A DNA stretch of 64,000 nt, taken from contig WMKJ01000013.1 in NCBI GenBank assembly GCA_009733715.1, forward strand, positions 1-64,000, read 5' to 3'. A model generated the notes under the pieces. That model saw only the letters and a list, made by a program, of their open reading frames with translations, was not told the DNA's origin and made no database searches. Below, piece after piece: positions 54,707 through 64,000 of the stretch. The stretch's first letter is position 1; each line of letters opens with the position of its first letter. This DNA comes from Herpomyces periplanetae. Taxonomy: Eukaryota > Ascomycota > Laboulbeniomycetes > Herpomycetales > Herpomycetaceae. The position numbers were made by a program, and so were the translations under genes.

Positions 54707-56746
54707 ATATTAATAAACGTATGCGATACTACCCTACACTTTTACCACTGAATTTGCAAGATAGAAAGTAAAAATTCCTTTTCATCCTCACTCAAACAGT
54801 GAAACGCGAGTAACGGGATTCGTGTATGAATAGTAAATTATAATCATAGGTATCGTGTCAAATCTAGGGCTAGCGTGATTTGATAAATGGCTTTAACTGA
54901 GACAAGATTGGGTGAAGGAGGATGTTGATTCGGTTCGCTTGCTTGAATGACATAAGTGAAATAATTTAGAGTAATTTTAACGAAATTCTTCCGTTGAATG
55001 GTTCATGTTGAAAGATAGGTTAATACATTGATATGTTCCGACCATGACGATATCTATCATCATCACCACCAAAACTTCATCACCACCTATGCTATCATAA
55101 AAAAAGTATAAAGTTGCCGGTCGACACATTTTGCGTATCCACGACAAGCGGAAAATATTGACACTTAGCCCAGACAATGTTGCATTCACAAAATTAACGT
55201 GTGTTTCTATCCACATACACTATGAATATTCATCCCGACGCTCAGTCCCGACTCATCTCAAATGTTACAAACGTCATATCATTATATACACTTGATAGCA
55301 GCAACCCACTCAAACGTATCACCGACCAATTCGTATCGAAAAAAGTAAAACATCGTCATAGAACATAACTCTTCGTTACCGAACACCAGTTCAAATCATA
55401 CATTCTCAGCAACGTGATGACTCATTTATCATCATACCATAGAAGGTCAACATTGACGAGTCTATAGTGATAGCATACATTGAAGTAGCGCGGTACAGGA
55501 TTGTGGGGACGTGATGATAATGATGATGGTGGTAGTTGTGGGCACAGCTGGGTGGATACAGTAGTAGCCCTGAATTTGACGAAGATGATCGTTTCGGATT
55601 AATGTAAATTTACGAAGAGGAAGTTTAAATGCTCGCTAAGTAATATTAAGGGAACGTTTAATGATAAAACACCGTTCGCTGGATTGCGATAAGTAAGAGA
55701 ATGTTTGTGTGTGTGTGCGTGTGTGCGTGTGTACGGCTAAGTGCGAAATTTTGGGCTTATGCGAGTGCGCGTGCACGCGTGCTTGTGTGTAGAGAGTGGA
55801 TAAGCATAAGTAAAAGTGAACCTGTGCACACTCTGGTTTAAGTATCGGCTATTGGCAATGTAGTCATAGGGTACAGGTATTAACAAGTACATGAGTGATG
55901 AAGCATGTGTGGGTAAACGTATGATGTATGTAAGTATGTACGTACATGTGGGTAAGTATATTTGAAAAGAAGTTACATAATAAAATGTGTGTGAGAGGCA
56001 CAAATACAATGGGAAACAAGGGTTCAAAGGATCGACGGGGATGAGATCTTATAGGGTATGAACAGAGGAGGTGAACAGACGAATGGTAAAGGATAGAATA
56101 AGAAAATATATACACGGTAAAAGTGAAGGGAGACGAAATAAAAAAGGTTACCGGTCAGTAGTATAGAGCACAGTATTAGCCAGGGTGGGCAGCAACGGAA
56201 ATGTAACAAAGCAACACCCTCTAGTTCCTCTGACAAGGGAAGAAAAAAAAAGGTCACAGATGAAGCACGTCGTAAACGGGAAATGGATCTATGAGGAAGG
56301 AGCAACTTAATAGTTTTGGTTTGTTGGGGAAGGAAGCGGTATAAATGACGCCTTGAATTGGGAAAAAGTAAAAAATCTGGGAAATTAAATGACTATTAAT
56401 GGAAAGAATAGTGCGGGTTAACAATCAAGATTTAAATTTCGTGTCCTTGACTCACGTGAATTATATTACGTATTACATGTTTTCCTACCTTTTGTAGAAG
56501 GTGCGTGTAGGCTTATCAACCCATTCTTTCCTAAACCTCGAGCTCAACCTCAACATATTAAATCTCGAAACACCCAACAAGTTCATATAATCTCCCTCTG
56601 CCCTCAACTCTTCTATCATGATTTTCACTCTTGCCCGCTCTTGCACCGCTCTTTCCCTTTTTTTTACTGTTTTCTTTTGTTTTCAATTATGCTCTTTTTT
56701 CTTTCCCTTTTTCTCTTTTATTTAAACCTTTCACTACACCTCAAGC
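54707..56746. other. 2-kb intergenic region upstream of the large unknown gene
   Basis: No gene recognised. 55500-56440 is purine-rich on the plus strand and includes a GT microsatellite (55706-55732). CACGTG lies at 56453-56458, 290 bp before the next ATG. The last 220 bp are C/T-rich on the sense strand. Confidence 0.5.
55706..55732. repeat. (GT)n/(GC) alternating microsatellite
   Basis: An imperfect GT run with GC interruptions, strictly alternating purine and pyrimidine, a sequence type prone to Z-DNA. Confidence 0.7.
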
Positions 56747-59700
56747 ATGCCCTTGAAGTTTCCTATTGGCTTCGGCCGTCCCAAATCGTCTAATTCATCA
56801 CCACCTCCACTCCTCTACCCATCATCACCCCCTCCTCCTTTACCTCCACCTCTTCCGCCGTTTCATTACTCTCCTCACGTTAAGCCCCCTCTGTCTGCCG
56901 ATCATTTGGGCCCTTCTACCAAATCTTTTCAAGAGCATTCAAATGCCTCTCTTCAACACACACCTTGCCTCGCCTCCTCTTCCTTTTCTTCCCCTCCAGA
57001 TCATCATCACATTAATCACCCAAACTTGAATAATCTGGATTTTACAACCGCCGATTCCCCCTCTCCCGATTTGTGTCACTCGTCTCCTACTTACACTTCC
57101 CACTTAACGGGACACAGAGCATCTGCATCTTCTCAAGTTCCCTCCACTTCCTCCACCTCATCATCATGCAATTCCTCTCATCCGCCTACACTTCCCAGTC
57201 AGCATTTTCAGCATAACCACCATCTCTCGAACTCTACTTCTTCCGATAATCTATTTGCTTCTTTCTCTTCACCGAATAAGCCACTTCCCGTTCCTCCTCC
57301 AGCACCGCTGTCTAGTTCCTCCCAACCTGCCCCATCCAGTGGTAGTTGGAAGAATTTTGCTAAGTATTTATTGCCCGATGGGGAATTGTTTTCCTCACGT
57401 TTGGTATGTGTTATATATTTTCTTCACTTAAACTTTTCCTTCCCTTTTGCTAACTATCATTTAGAGTGTGGAACTACCTCAACCGCTGCCCACCTCTGCT
57501 CCCTCTTCTGATAGTTCGCGTATACCTACAAGACTATCCATGTTTTTTCCAAATACCTCAAAATCTCCTCCGCTCACTTCCTTTTCTGATAATGATACTT
57601 CTGCCCAAACCACCTCAATACCATCATCATCGTATTCCAACCATTCACCGCCTCAAGGTACTTCGCCCTCTGATCTACTGCATACCACAAACTTCCCTGT
57701 CTCCGAGCAGAGGGAACAGGTAAGCCACGCGACCCAGCCTGTTCATCAGACTGTTACTCGTTTACGAGATAAATCTCCCCTTACCTGTGAAATTTCTCCC
57801 TATCTTTCCGTCGAAGGACCACACGATGATATGGAAGAAAATTTATTCGACAGTCTTACTCCCCCCTCTGACGCCAACCCATATCCACACACCTCTACCA
57901 GCACTGAAGTTTACCCTGAAGAAGTTGATACACGCGATCAAGATGCTCCTCCCTCCCCTGAAGGTGGTTCCTCCCAACACTCTCTCCAAAATGATACTAA
58001 CTTATTCGAAGCCATATCTGCAATGAAACTGGTCGAGGTTAACAAAACCGAAATTTCCCCCCGTATATCCCGGATTCATGCTTCCAGCAGGGTAATGACC
58101 GCCCAGGAATTTGAGGCTTACAAAAAACACAAAGAACAGATTTCCCTTCGGAGATTGAATCGCAAAGCCGAATCATCCGTCAATGAGGATCCTAACTCTG
58201 CCTTTGTGAATGCCATCATTGATGGATCAGAAGCTAATGACTCTAATAGTAATGAGAACAGTGATACTGAACCCAATTATGAGGATAACAGTGACATCGA
58301 GGATGATGATCTCACCCGTGCTCGTCAAGCAACATTGCAGAGAAGAAAACAAGAAGCTCACCTTATTACTTTTCGGCAGGCAATGCGGCGTTCAACGGCT
58401 TTCAAAAGCTCCTTTGATAGTGTTAGTTCTAAAGGTTCACGATCCTCTGATTTAGCCGCTGGCTCTCGAAGGAGTTCAGACAGTGCCATGCCGAATGGCG
58501 TCTTTCGTGATGATTTTAGTCGTTCAGGGATTCCCAAAATGATTATTGGCGAAGAAGATGAAGACGAGAATGTCCCTCTTGCAGTTCTTCGTGATCAGGG
58601 CTTCTCGCGACGAAGCCATATTTACACAAATCGATTAGGCGTCCCTTCAATGCCCCCTAGGCATTACATGAGCTCATCGCTCGATTTACGACGAGGCAAC
58701 CATATGAGTATGCTTTCACCTGGCAATCGTGACAGTCTACCTGTTTTCGCTCGAAATTTACCCGTGGACCCTTATTTGTCTGCAGGATTTGACTCTGATC
58801 GAGACAGACGTAATTTCAGTGGTTACGGACCACCCAGACCAGGTAGCGTTTTTGGTGCTGCCGAAAGCGTATACAATGGTGATATAAGCGGATACACACC
58901 TCCAGGCGGTTTAGTGGGTGTGATCGACGCTGAAGAACGAGCTAAAGCATGGCGTAGAGACCTATCCGGTTCTCACGGTCCCTCACATTATGGCAATGGA
59001 ATGATGACGAATCCGCCCATTATGCCTATGGGGATGCCGGCACCACCGAGTTTCGATGGAATGAACAACCCAGGCATGCAAAACTCCATGTCCAAGTTTA
59101 TTGATGCGGTAAACCGGCAGTCAGAAATGTTTGCTGCGGTATTGGCCATGCAAAATCAGCAGCACCAGCAGTTTGATCCGAATGGTGTCCCGCTTAATGG
59201 GGGGGGAATGAATGAGAGTATGTTATCTCTATTACCAACACCTCCATCATCACAAGCTGGGTTTATGAGGCCTCAGTCAACTTACAATGGTATAACACCA
59301 AATGGCAGTGGTCAATTACCCCTTCGGAATAGGGCCATGAGTATGATGTTTTCTTCCACATCCTCATCTTCGTCGATACGCAACGGACAAGTGAACCAAG
59401 GTAATAGATTCGCATCTTCCGGTTATGCGGCAACGTCAAATGCACCAATTAGCAGTCGAATGTCAATGTACGCGCCATCTATTGCACCGAGCGTTAGAAG
59501 TACGGTCGGACAAGCCAGCCGATATCGATCTGTGTCTCAGACACCTGTGCTCAATATTGGAGCGAGCCCAATGAAAATCAGAGCATACGGTGGAAAAAAT
59601 TTGGGGTTGCCTCATCGTTCCAGTATGGTAAACTTGTCCAGTATGACTGATTTCAGTCCGGTAGGACCGGCAGACATTGGATCGTTTGGATCTTCGGTAG

Positions 59701-60452
59701 ATATGTCAAGATTAAACGGCATGGGCAATGGACGGCATTCAGCCATGTTAGGAGGGTCATTTTCGTCGACGAATCTTGTGGGCATGGGCGGAAATTCCTT
59801 GGATAATCGTTTGAATTCCAAGGGTAATGCTACGGTCGGAGATGGTAATAACCTCGATAAAGATGAAGAAGGTTGGAAAGATCTACGCCAACGGCAACTT
59901 CGAAAGTCGACGCGTCAGTCTGCTTCTCCATTGGGTAGCGGAGAAAAGTTGGCAAGCGACGGGGCTAGTTTATCGTTAACAACCAATCATTTACCGTTGA
60001 TTAGTCTCCGGGAAAATAGAGCGGTTACGGACGAAAGTGCCAGTGGATCTACCACATCGGTCGGTACAGGTCATACTGACTCGTCGTCGGAATTAACGCA
60101 ATCATCATGTGAATCTAGTTCAACATCGACTACAATGTCAAAACCGATGAACCCTATTTATAAGGGAAATAAGGTGGAAAATAATACGCCCGTGAAAGGA
60201 ACGAGTGGAAGATTTCTCGAGTCTACGGCATCGACGCTGCTCTCGCCGTTTAGCAAGCATAAATTGCCCGATAGCGAAGTTGCTCGAAGGGGAGGAGAGG
60301 GTCAACCCGCCGTGTCGGCGGGTAAATCCGATTCGGTAGCCGGAGCCGGTGACAAGTTTCACGTTAAGAAGGGATCGGGTAAAAAGGATCTTGGTATGGA
60401 AGATGAGATTCGCCGGCTGTGGAAAGGCGTACGAAGACTACAGCAAACGTAG
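56747..60452 (+). CDS. Large disordered fungal protein of unknown function
   Basis: Two exons, 56747..57403 and 57465..60452; intron 61 bp (GTATGT donor, CATTTAG acceptor); 1214 residues. I do not recognise a named family. Residues 1-220 are Pro/Ser/His-rich with a poly-Pro run (PPPPLPPPLPP). Around residues 415-440 there is a conserved-looking block RVMTAQEFEAYKKHKEQ; an acidic stretch follows, then RARQATLQRRKQEAHLITFRQAM, predicted helical, and DEDENVPLAVLRDQGF. I recall similar blocks in uncharacterised filamentous-fungal proteins, but cannot verify. A Met/Asn/Gly-rich middle (NSMSKFIDAVNRQSEMFAAVLAMQ) could be a short helix for self-association. The C terminus is basic (EDEIRRLWKGVRRLQQT). 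No membrane segment or catalytic motif is visible. A scaffold or regulatory role is only a guess. Convergent with SET1. Confidence 0.75.
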
Positions 60453-61236
60453 CGAGGGCATATTCAAGCTTGCGGAGCATTGTAAGGCTTAAGCGCGTGT
60501 CTGCGCGCGCTCACGGTCCCTCTCACAAGTATAGGTTGAGTCGAGGAGTGTGCGTGTACCGGGGAGAGTGCATGTGTGCGCGAGCGTGATGGTTGAAGGG
60601 ACGGCAAAGGTTGTAACGCTGTTTTAATACGTGGTTTTTATTTAAACTTGCTTTGCACACGTACTGCTTTTGTGCCTTTGGAGAGCTTGCTGGATCTTAA
60701 ATTTTGGATGAAAAAGTTGTGCGCTTAGGGTGGATTGTAGTGCGTTAGCGTCTATGTGTGCGTACGTCGGTGCACGTTCACGTTCTGCATTTTCGAATTA
60801 GCGGAAAATTTTGCTTGGTAGTCTACGTGAGCGTGTGCCCCGCCGTATCGTGTATGGCCTGTTCATCTTGGTAAAAGTCGGTAATTGGAGTGCGCCAGTG
60901 TGGGCCCCCCGTGCAGTAGTGCCGCTCAGGGTATGCGCCCAGTTGTACAGAATGGAGTATTGGATAGGAGGGTACGGATGAAAGGGGTTTTGCGAAGCGG
61001 GTGTGGGTGCGGCAGCGCACACAGGCATCCATATCGCCAAACCCTCGGCAACAAGGGAAAGCTTGAGAAATTTTTATTTTTGTAATAGTACACATGTTCA
61101 GGCGCACATCGTACGATAAAACACGCCGCTAAAAAAAGCACTAAACTCAACCGTCTCGGATATATACAATAATGCAATGCACGTATCAAACGACGCGCTT
61201 AAACTTAACAACTTCCTGTATGCGTGCGCGCAGTAG
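60453..61236. other. Convergent 3' spacer rich in GTGCG tracts
   Basis: 784 bp between the stops of the unknown gene and SET1. Repeated GCGCGTGT and GTGTGCG stretches (60494-60590, 60748-60780, 60825-60840). Open frames on both strands lack family motifs. Confidence 0.5.
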
Positions 61237-64000
61237 TTAATTAAGAAACCCTTTGCACGCAATCGACCCGCATAGGCACGGCACACGGTCATTGCTTTCA
61301 AATTCACGCTCAAACTTGTAATCGTAGGTTATCTCTTCGCCCTGCACTATGTCACGAGCGGCGTATATGACGATTCGCTTTGTGCCCTCAACCTTGATGA
61401 TCCGAGCAGTGCAGTTCGGCGAACACGAATGATTAATAAATCTTGCTATACCACCTAACTTGGTTGCATCGACCACGTATTCCTCGTCAATGCGAAATAG
61501 ATAACTTGATCCCACGCCAGCACGATCGTATCTCCGCTCACGTACGTTGGCGACACTAGATCGAATAATCTCGCCTACGTACTCGATAATCATATCGTTA
61601 GCACATATCCGTTCTTCCGCGTATAAGCCCCAATTGTGAATGGCAGAACGATCGAATTTAACTCGCTTTTTCCGCTTTTTCAACTGATTAAATCGTAAAG
61701 CCTGCGCTTTTCCCCCGCCTCCCTCGCCATCTCCGTAAACTTTCTTTTGCTCTTTGAACTCGTTCACTAATCTTCGGTTCAAGGCTCGATTACCTCTAGA
61801 GCTTAGATTACTCGATGATTCCGCTTCTCCACATCGCTTTTCCCCTCCTCCATTCGTATTAATACTTCCGTTAACTAAACCACTCTTTTTGACGTCATCA
61901 ATGCACGACGTATCGTTTACCGCGGCTTTATCTTTACTCATACACGACCCTTGATCTTGGGCATTCGCAACTCGCTCTTCACGAGCTTTGGCTACTTTTA
62001 GCCGATGGGGAAGATACCTGGACTTTTCGCTCTCCGCAATTCTTCCAACTTTTTCTGTTCTTGCACATCCGCTTATATTTTTCACGTAATATCCCTCGAT
62101 AGATCGGTAATTTTTTCCAGTATCCGTGAATCCACCGTGCAACCGCTTGAATTCCATTTCTTGCCATGCCCAAACCGAAATATCCAAGATATCCGCTGCA
62201 CTTTGCTCTGTACAAATTAATTCCAGCGCTTTCTTCACATATTCTAAATCTTCCTCATCTTTGACAAGACGTTGCCATCCTTCCAGGTCCAGCCATTCAT
62301 CACTGACATCATCATGGGCGGATTTTACAAACTTATCATGATCGAAATCCCTAATTCCTCGTTTTTCTCGTTCATTCACAATTTCATCCCATTCTTTTCG
62401 CATGTCCGTCTTACATTTATCCTCTATCTTAGGCAACTTTGCTTCTCCTCTTTCTTCCACCAAATGTTCCTCTTTAACCTTACATACTTCCTCCCTTCCT
62501 TCGTCTTCAATTTTTCGTTTTTTTCCCCGAATTCCTTTGTTCCCTTTATTCTTCCGCCCACGTTTTTTCCCCGTTGTTTCTCCAAGGTTAGTATACTCAT
62601 CTACACGACTTAACTTTTCACTTTCTGCTCCTCTTTCAATTCCCTCCAGTTCCCTTTGTATTCGATTTCGTACACATGAATCCGCCGGTAGAATCATTAA
62701 TAATTGCTCCAATTCGCCTCGTGCCATTATTTCTACATTTTTATAAACCAAATCTCCAAGCGCATTTCGCAGTGACTCGTCAACAGTTTCTTCGCTTATA
62801 TCGTTCATCCAATCTGCATCTTGTTTGCGTTTCTTTCTTCCACGTTTTCGGGCTACTTTTGATATTTCATTTTTTTCTATGATTGCATCATCCCCCCCTT
62901 CAACTTCAGTATCGTGCTCCACCTCAATCCTGTCCCTTGCACGCTTATTAGCCTCTTCTAGTTTAATTATGCTTGCATCTTCACCGGCACCTTCACCCTT
63001 CGTTAAATTGGATTGTTTTCTTTCCTCCCAATTTACGTTGAATTCATCTTCATCTTCACCATCACTATCATCAGTGTCGTGGAGGTACCGATATAAATCA
63101 ACTGCTGATTTACCCCGTGCCTTCGAAAACCGTTTGCTTGTTATGCCACTGTACTTTAGACCACCAAGCTTGTCATTAATTCTATCTTCCTCATGTCGCT
63201 CTTTATCCAGTTCGTTAATTTCACTCCTCAAACCTATCGAACTTTCATCATTCCACGCATCGCCATATCTCAAAACGCCATAATTATCATAAACTTTTCC
63301 TCCTTCCAATCCAATCCCACGCTTTATCCGCAGTTCCGCAAGCTCATCTCTATTCAAAAATTCTACTAGAGCTGGAATAACAATGCGCTTTTTCACGTCA
63401 TTCACAAGGCTTCTTCGTAGTTGTGGAACCAAAATTTCTAAAGCACCAAGTACGGGATCAACACACTCCGCCCGTCTCTTCATCTCTTCTTCCCATTCTG
63501 ACCGGTCGTCTCGAAGTATTCGTTCTTTTAAACGCTGCCATTCCGCTTCGTCTTCCCATCGCGGTTTACCCTCCACATCACCTCGACCTCGTCTTGAGCA
63601 TTCCAATTTAACTACTCGATTAAACAAACTGATCTGCGAGCACTCCTTGAAACACCGTGCACACTCCCGTTCACCATGCTTGGAATCTTCAAATATAATC
63701 CAATAACCCGTTACATCCAACTTAATGTCTACAAAATCATACATTCGAAATCTCTTCTTCAGCGGGTTGATCGTGTTGACATGTACCGGCACGTAAATAC
63801 ACGATATATGTATGTAAGGCTTCCATCTCAACTCCTCAGCCAACAATGGCAAGTTCTGTAAATAACTGTCATTCGACAGTCGTCCAGTACCAGTACTGTT
63901 CAAGTAACGTTCACTTGAACGATTCGGCATTCGTATTTCCTTATCATCCTGATCTTTAATATGGGTAGGCTCGTTCTTTTTTTCGGGACTATTAACGTCG
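61237..64000 (-). CDS. SET1: Histone H3K4 methyltransferase SET1 (5' part beyond right edge)
   Basis: Minus-strand frame open from the stop at 61237 to the window edge, about 920 residues visible; an ATG at 63930 is internal because the frame continues upstream without a stop. Order of parts: a SET1-associated RRM-like region (KPYIHISCIYVPVH with YDFVDIKLDVTGYWIIFED); a long charged linker; an N-SET region (EGYYVKNISGCARTE, YLPHRLK); then the catalytic SET domain (about the last 150 residues) with VKFDRSAIHNWGLYAEE, IIEYVGEIIR, FINHSCSPNC and GEEITYDYKF; and the post-SET zinc site CLCGSIACKGFLN. SET1 is the catalytic subunit of COMPASS, which methylates H3K4 at active promoters. The usual first RRM would lie past base 64000. 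Confidence 0.93.
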   Translation of the reverse strand, partial: DVNSPEKKNEPTHIKDQDDKEIRMPNRSSERYLNSTGTGRLSNDSYLQNLPLLAEELRWKPYIHISCIYVPVHVNTINPLKKRFRMYDFVDIKLDVTGYWIIFEDSKHGERECARCFKECSQISLFNRVVKLECSRRGRGDVEGKPRWEDEAEWQRLKERILRDDRSEWEEEMKRRAECVDPVLGALEILVPQLRRSLVNDVKKRIVIPALVEFLNRDELAELRIKRGIGLEGGKVYDNYGVLRYGDAWNDESSIGLRSEINELDKERHEEDRINDKLGGLKYSGITSKRFSKARGKSAVDLYRYLHDTDDSDGEDEDEFNVNWEERKQSNLTKGEGAGEDASIIKLEEANKRARDRIEVEHDTEVEGGDDAIIEKNEISKVARKRGRKKRKQDADWMNDISEETVDESLRNALGDLVYKNVEIMARGELEQLLMILPADSCVRNRIQRELEGIERGAESEKLSRVDEYTNLGETTGKKRGRKNKGNKGIRGKKRKIEDEGREEVCKVKEEHLVEERGEAKLPKIEDKCKTDMRKEWDEIVNEREKRGIRDFDHDKFVKSAHDDVSDEWLDLEGWQRLVKDEEDLEYVKKALELICTEQSAADILDISVWAWQEMEFKRLHGGFTDTGKNYRSIEGYYVKNISGCARTEKVGRIAESEKSRYLPHRLKVAKAREERVANAQDQGSCMSKDKAAVNDTSCIDDVKKSGLVNGSINTNGGGEKRCGEAESSSNLSSRGNRALNRRLVNEFKEQKKVYGDGEGGGGKAQALRFNQLKKRKKRVKFDRSAIHNWGLYAEERICANDMIIEYVGEIIRSSVANVRERRYDRAGVGSSYLFRIDEEYVVDATKLGGIARFINHSCSPNCTARIIKVEGTKRIVIYAARDIVQGEEITYDYKFEREFESNDRVPCLCGSIACKGFLN

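Noticed and set aside
60798-61313. Several frames between the unknown gene and SET1
   Set aside because: CG-rich spacer; no motif, overlapping frames on both strands.
1-64000. Transposons, virus-like elements, CRISPR arrays, rRNA and spliceosomal snRNA genes
   Set aside because: Looked for terminal repeats, reverse transcriptase, transposase or integrase motifs, spaced direct repeats, 5S, U2, U5 and U6 core sequences; none was recognised by eye.

Overview
The window is nuclear DNA from a fungus, most likely an ascomycete. The evidence is the gene set: a Kin4-type kinase with its fungal C-terminal extension, Pxr1, Izh3, a fungal cation-chloride cotransporter, a urease accessory protein and Set1. 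Introns are short (65-216 bp), with GTAAGT, GTACGT or GTATGT-like donors. Intergenic DNA is AT-leaning and often pyrimidine-rich on the sense strand just upstream of genes. Placement below Ascomycota is not possible from the sequence alone; the presence of urease machinery argues against Saccharomycotina. No transposon, virus-like element or CRISPR array was recognised.

Layout, left to right. 0-9 kb: the 5' part of an RRM protein, probably of the YTH m6A-reader family (-, runs off the left edge); a CCDC137-like nucleolar protein (+); urease accessory protein UreD (-); a cation-chloride cotransporter (+). 9-16 kb: a divergent ribosome-biogenesis pair, MAK11/PAK1IP1-like (-) and PXR1/PINX1-like (+), then an amino-acid permease (-). 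16-20 kb: a 4-kb gene-free divergent spacer. 20-31 kb: a Kin4-type kinase (+), an Izh3-type PAQR receptor (-) and peroxin PEX1 (-). 31-41 kb: MCM7 (+), ER alpha-1,2-mannosidase (+) and an ArfGAP with NPF motifs (-). 41-51 kb: gene-poor, holding a five-exon LSM5 gene and an intron-containing tRNA-Arg(ACG). 51-64 kb: a Rad60/Esc2-type SUMO-like protein (-), a three-exon LSM6 gene (+), a large disordered fungal protein of unknown function (+) and SET1 (-, runs off the right edge).

Several genes are not visible as single open reading frames and were rebuilt from splice signals and conserved protein motifs: LSM5, LSM6, the RRM exon at the left edge, the 5' exons of MCM7, the kinase and PXR1, and the long middle part of the IZH3-like gene. 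Most neighbours are convergent or divergent; tandem pairs are PEX1-IZH3, MCM7-mannosidase and LSM6-unknown.

The genes are mainly housekeeping: RNA metabolism (LSM5, LSM6, YTH/RRM, tRNA), ribosome assembly (MAK11, PXR1, probably CCDC137-like), replication and genome stability (MCM7, RAD60-like), chromatin (SET1), cell-cycle signalling (Kin4-like), trafficking and glycosylation (ArfGAP, mannosidase), peroxisomes (PEX1), and transport or nutrient use (permease, cotransporter, UreD, Izh3). I see no coherent novel multi-gene system. The less explained parts are two promoter-like blocks with no gene attached (37.64-37.74 and 41.54-41.74 kb), a GC-rich island with 10-bp repeats (26.46-26.74 kb), a GC-rich inverted repeat beside an E-box palindrome (17.86-18.0 kb) and the large gene-poor stretch at 41-51 kb.
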